DNA from: Bacillota bacterium
GTDB taxonomy: Bacteria; Bacillota; Bacilli; Alicyclobacillales; SLC66
DNA: 7,150 bases
Assembly: GCA_021797415.1 (NCBI GenBank)
Contig: JAJZZT010000172.1
Location: forward strand, 1-7,150
Direction of reading: 5' to 3'
Numbering within the stretch: the stretch's first letter is position 1; every line of letters begins with the position of its first letter. The position numbers and the translations under genes were made by a program. The notes below the pieces were generated by a model, which was given only the letters and a program-made list of their open reading frames with translations, was not told the DNA's origin and searched no databases. Below are positions 5,781-7,150 of this stretch, in pieces.

Positions 5781-5799
5781 TGGTGTCAGTTTGTCGCCA
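5781..5799 (+). promoter_or_regulatory. 19-bp palindromic site upstream of dotB, second copy
   Basis: TGGTGTCAGTTTGTCGCCA, one mismatch to the consensus. It starts 54 bp after the first copy and ends 29 bp before the dotB ATG, a position suited to repressing or activating a dotB promoter. I see no clear -35/-10 pair in 5720-5828. Confidence 0.65.
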
Positions 5800-5817
5800 C
5801 AGAGTTTTACTTCTGTC

Positions 5818-5825
5818 GGGGGGGG
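5818..5825 (+). promoter_or_regulatory. G8 homopolymer as dotB ribosome binding site
   Basis: Eight consecutive G end 3 nt before the dotB ATG at 5829 and are the only purine-rich stretch able to act as Shine-Dalgarno. Such a tract can change length by slipped-strand replication, altering the spacing. It is upstream of the coding frame, so it cannot cause the frameshift at 6140-6143. Confidence 0.4.
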
Positions 5826-5828
5826 TAA

Positions 5829-7006
5829 ATGAGTGAACCAGAAGAAGGGCAGATTCTTTTCGACGGCGTTCCGCCATTGTTTCCGGATGAGCCGTTGCCG
5901 GGCGGGTGGGCGCAGATCGAGGCGATACAGAAGTTTGTGCGTTGGGCGGGCCGTTTGGGGAAGTCGGGGGCCAGCGACATCAAGATGAACTCTTCGACGC
6001 CGGTTTCCGTGCGGGTGGACGGGGAATATTATCCGGTGACGCGGCATGTTCCGACGCCGCTGGAGTTATCTTTGCTGCTGGACGCCGCGACGCAGGACCG
6101 ATCTTCTTCGGCGGTGGCCAAGAGTGGGCAGCCGGTGGATTTTCTTTCGAGGTGCAGAAAGAACCCCACAATCGTCGCGGCGGAAAATGGCGGTTGCGCG
6201 GAAATGCCACGGGCGTCAAGGCGGGCTTGGAATCCGGCGTATCCATCACGATGCGTTTCATTCCGGAAACCATCCCGGAACTGGAAGCGTTGGGGTTCAA
6301 TCCGCAGTTGATACCGGCGCTTTTCCCGGAACATGGGCTGGTCAGCATCGCGGGCGTCATGGGTTCGGGCAAGACTACGAGCCTGGCGGCCATGGTGCAG
6401 CGGTACCGGCAGACTTATCGGCGGGCGATGATGACGATAGAAAAGCCCATCGAATTTGATTATGAAAACATCCCGAACGCCATGGGGACCATCGAACAGT
6501 TGGAAGTGCCCCGCATGGTGAAGTCTTTCGAGTTGGGGATAGAGAGTTCCACCCGGAAAGCGGTGGACGCCTTGCTGGTCGGGGAAACCAACAACCGTGC
6601 GACGATGGAAAGCATGATCCATGCGGCGGAGATCGGGATTGCGGTGTATCACACGATTCACACGCAGTCGGTCGCGGCGATTCCTGGGCGCATCATTCAC
6701 AATTTTAGCGAGGTGGAGGCGCCGGGGATCGCCGTGAGTTTCTTGAGCGCGGCGCAGGTGCTGATCCAGCAGCGGCTGTACCCGCGCGTCGGGGGTGGAC
6801 GTGTCGCTTTGCGGGAATGGCTGGTGCTGGATGACGCGCATCGCCAGCATCTGGTGGACGTCCCCGTGCATCAACTGTATGGCGTTCTGGACACCATGGT
6901 CAAAAAGGATGGTCGTACTTTGTTGGAGGATGCGTCCATCGCCTATCGGGAAGGGTTGATCGACGAATCGGTTTTACATCGCATCGAAGCGGAGAAATCC
7001 CGTTGA
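5829..7006 (+). CDS. dotB: DotB/TraJ-family T4SS ATPase, apparent -1 frameshift within codons near 6143
   Basis: The hexameric cytoplasmic ATPase of Dot/Icm and IncI systems (PilT/VirB11 superfamily). Two frames must be joined: 5829-6143 encodes residues 1-105 (N-terminal domain, with GASDIKMNSSTPVSVRVDGEYYPVT at 47-71), and 6143-7006 encodes 287 more. The joined 392 residues are near Legionella DotB (377). The junction PVDF/SFEVQ is smooth, and WRLRGNATGV (121-130) matches the RYRVNAT-type strand. ATPase motifs are Walker A GVMGSGKTTS (176-185), Asp box TIEKPIEF (203-210), Walker B DALLVGE (247-253) and His box YHTIHT (274-279); RVALREWLVLDD (325-336) is also DotB-like. Unshifted, the first frame stops at 6311 after 160 residues with no ATPase core. 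It is either a sequencing error, a real mutation, or recoding. icmT follows after 21 bp. Confidence 0.85.
6138..6148 (+). other. Frameshift site in dotB
   Basis: The sequence GATTTTCTTTC is read GAT-TTT-CTT in the upstream frame and TTT-TCT-TTC in the downstream frame. One extra T in the T4 run (6140-6143) would restore a single open frame. T4 is short for polymerase slippage and the site is not a canonical X-XXY-YYZ heptamer, so indel or read error is favoured. Confidence 0.7.
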
Positions 7007-7027
7007 AATCAAAAGGGGGTATTTGAA

Positions 7028-7150
7028 ATGTGGTCGGATACTGCGCGCATGCCGCGGCTGGTGGGGCCGGTAGATGCCCGTGTTTCGGTTTTTTTCATGG
7101 TCTGGGCGCTGCACATGTCCTGGGTCACTTTTTACATTTCATTGGCGGGG
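7028..7150 (+). CDS. icmT: IcmT/TraK-like T4SS membrane protein, N-terminal 41 residues, 3' end outside window
   Basis: The frame is open to the window edge. The start MWSDTARMPRLVGPVDARVS, followed by the hydrophobic stretch VFFMVWALHMSWVTFYISLA, strongly resembles the N-terminus of IcmT, which begins M-W-x-x-T-A-x-x-P-R and has a 'DAR' and 'LLH..WWTFY'-type membrane segment. IcmT proteins are about 85-95 residues, so about half is visible. The ATG at 7028 has a GGGGG Shine-Dalgarno (7015-7019) 8 nt upstream. Its place after dotB is that of traK after traJ in IncI plasmids. IcmT is an inner-membrane component of the Dot/Icm complex whose exact role is poorly defined. Confidence 0.8.
   Translation, partial: MWSDTARMPRLVGPVDARVSVFFMVWALHMSWVTFYISLAG

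Noticed and set aside
6138..6148. Programmed -1 frameshifting in dotB
   Set aside because: The heptamer does not fit X-XXY-YYZ, only the P-site codon TTT can re-pair cleanly, and I see no clear downstream pseudoknot; a simple indel or read error is more likely.
1..7150. CRISPR array, tRNA or rRNA genes, insertion sequences
   Set aside because: No regularly spaced identical repeats with unique spacers, no tRNA-like cloverleaf, and no transposase or terminal inverted repeats were seen.

Overview
This window is part of the backbone of a proteobacterial mobile element, a conjugative plasmid or an integrative conjugative element. It encodes an I-type (IncI Tra / Dot-Icm-like, MPF_I) type IV secretion system. 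The genes are GC-rich and start with good Shine-Dalgarno sites. The gene set (DotO/TraU, DotD/TraH, DotC/TraI, DotB/TraJ, IcmT/TraK) is typical of gamma-, beta- and acidithiobacillia-type plasmids. I cannot name a species from the sequence, and no replication gene is visible.

Layout. (1) 3-923, + strand: C-terminal part of the DotO/IcmB/TraU ATPase, cut by the window edge. (2) 931-1932, - strand: a tyrosine recombinase, convergent with traU and only 7 bp from it. A strong hairpin plus T8 terminator on the + strand (1053-1081) lies inside the 3' end of the recombinase gene and probably ends the traU transcript. (3) 1933-2357: a 425-bp intergenic region packed with a 19-bp imperfect palindrome, consensus TGGCGYCAGTTTGTCKCCA. 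It ends in a clear sigma-70 promoter (TGGACA-N17-TAATAT). (4) 2358-4112, + strand: an actin-like ParM/StbA ATPase followed by a candidate ParR-type protein, with a ribbon-helix-helix-like segment and a long Ser/Pro-rich tail. Array, parM and parR-like gene together have the layout of a type II (parMRC) partition locus. (5) 4285-5719, + strand: DotD-like lipoprotein and DotC-like periplasmic protein. (6) 5720-5828: a short gap with two more copies of the same palindrome and a G8 tract. (7) 5829-7006: DotB/TraJ secretion ATPase, interrupted by an apparent -1 frameshift at a T4 run (6140-6143). (8) 7028-end: start of an IcmT/TraK gene.

How it may work together. DotD and DotC are outer-membrane core parts. 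DotB and DotO are the cytoplasmic ATPases, and IcmT is a small membrane component. The recombinase and partition genes sit between traU and the traH-I-J-K-like block. The same palindrome occurs in front of the partition operon (and the divergent recombinase) and again in front of dotB. This suggests that one DNA-binding protein, most simply the ParR-like protein, both marks the centromere and controls transcription of partition, recombination and conjugation genes. That link is inference, and it is the most interesting point in the window.
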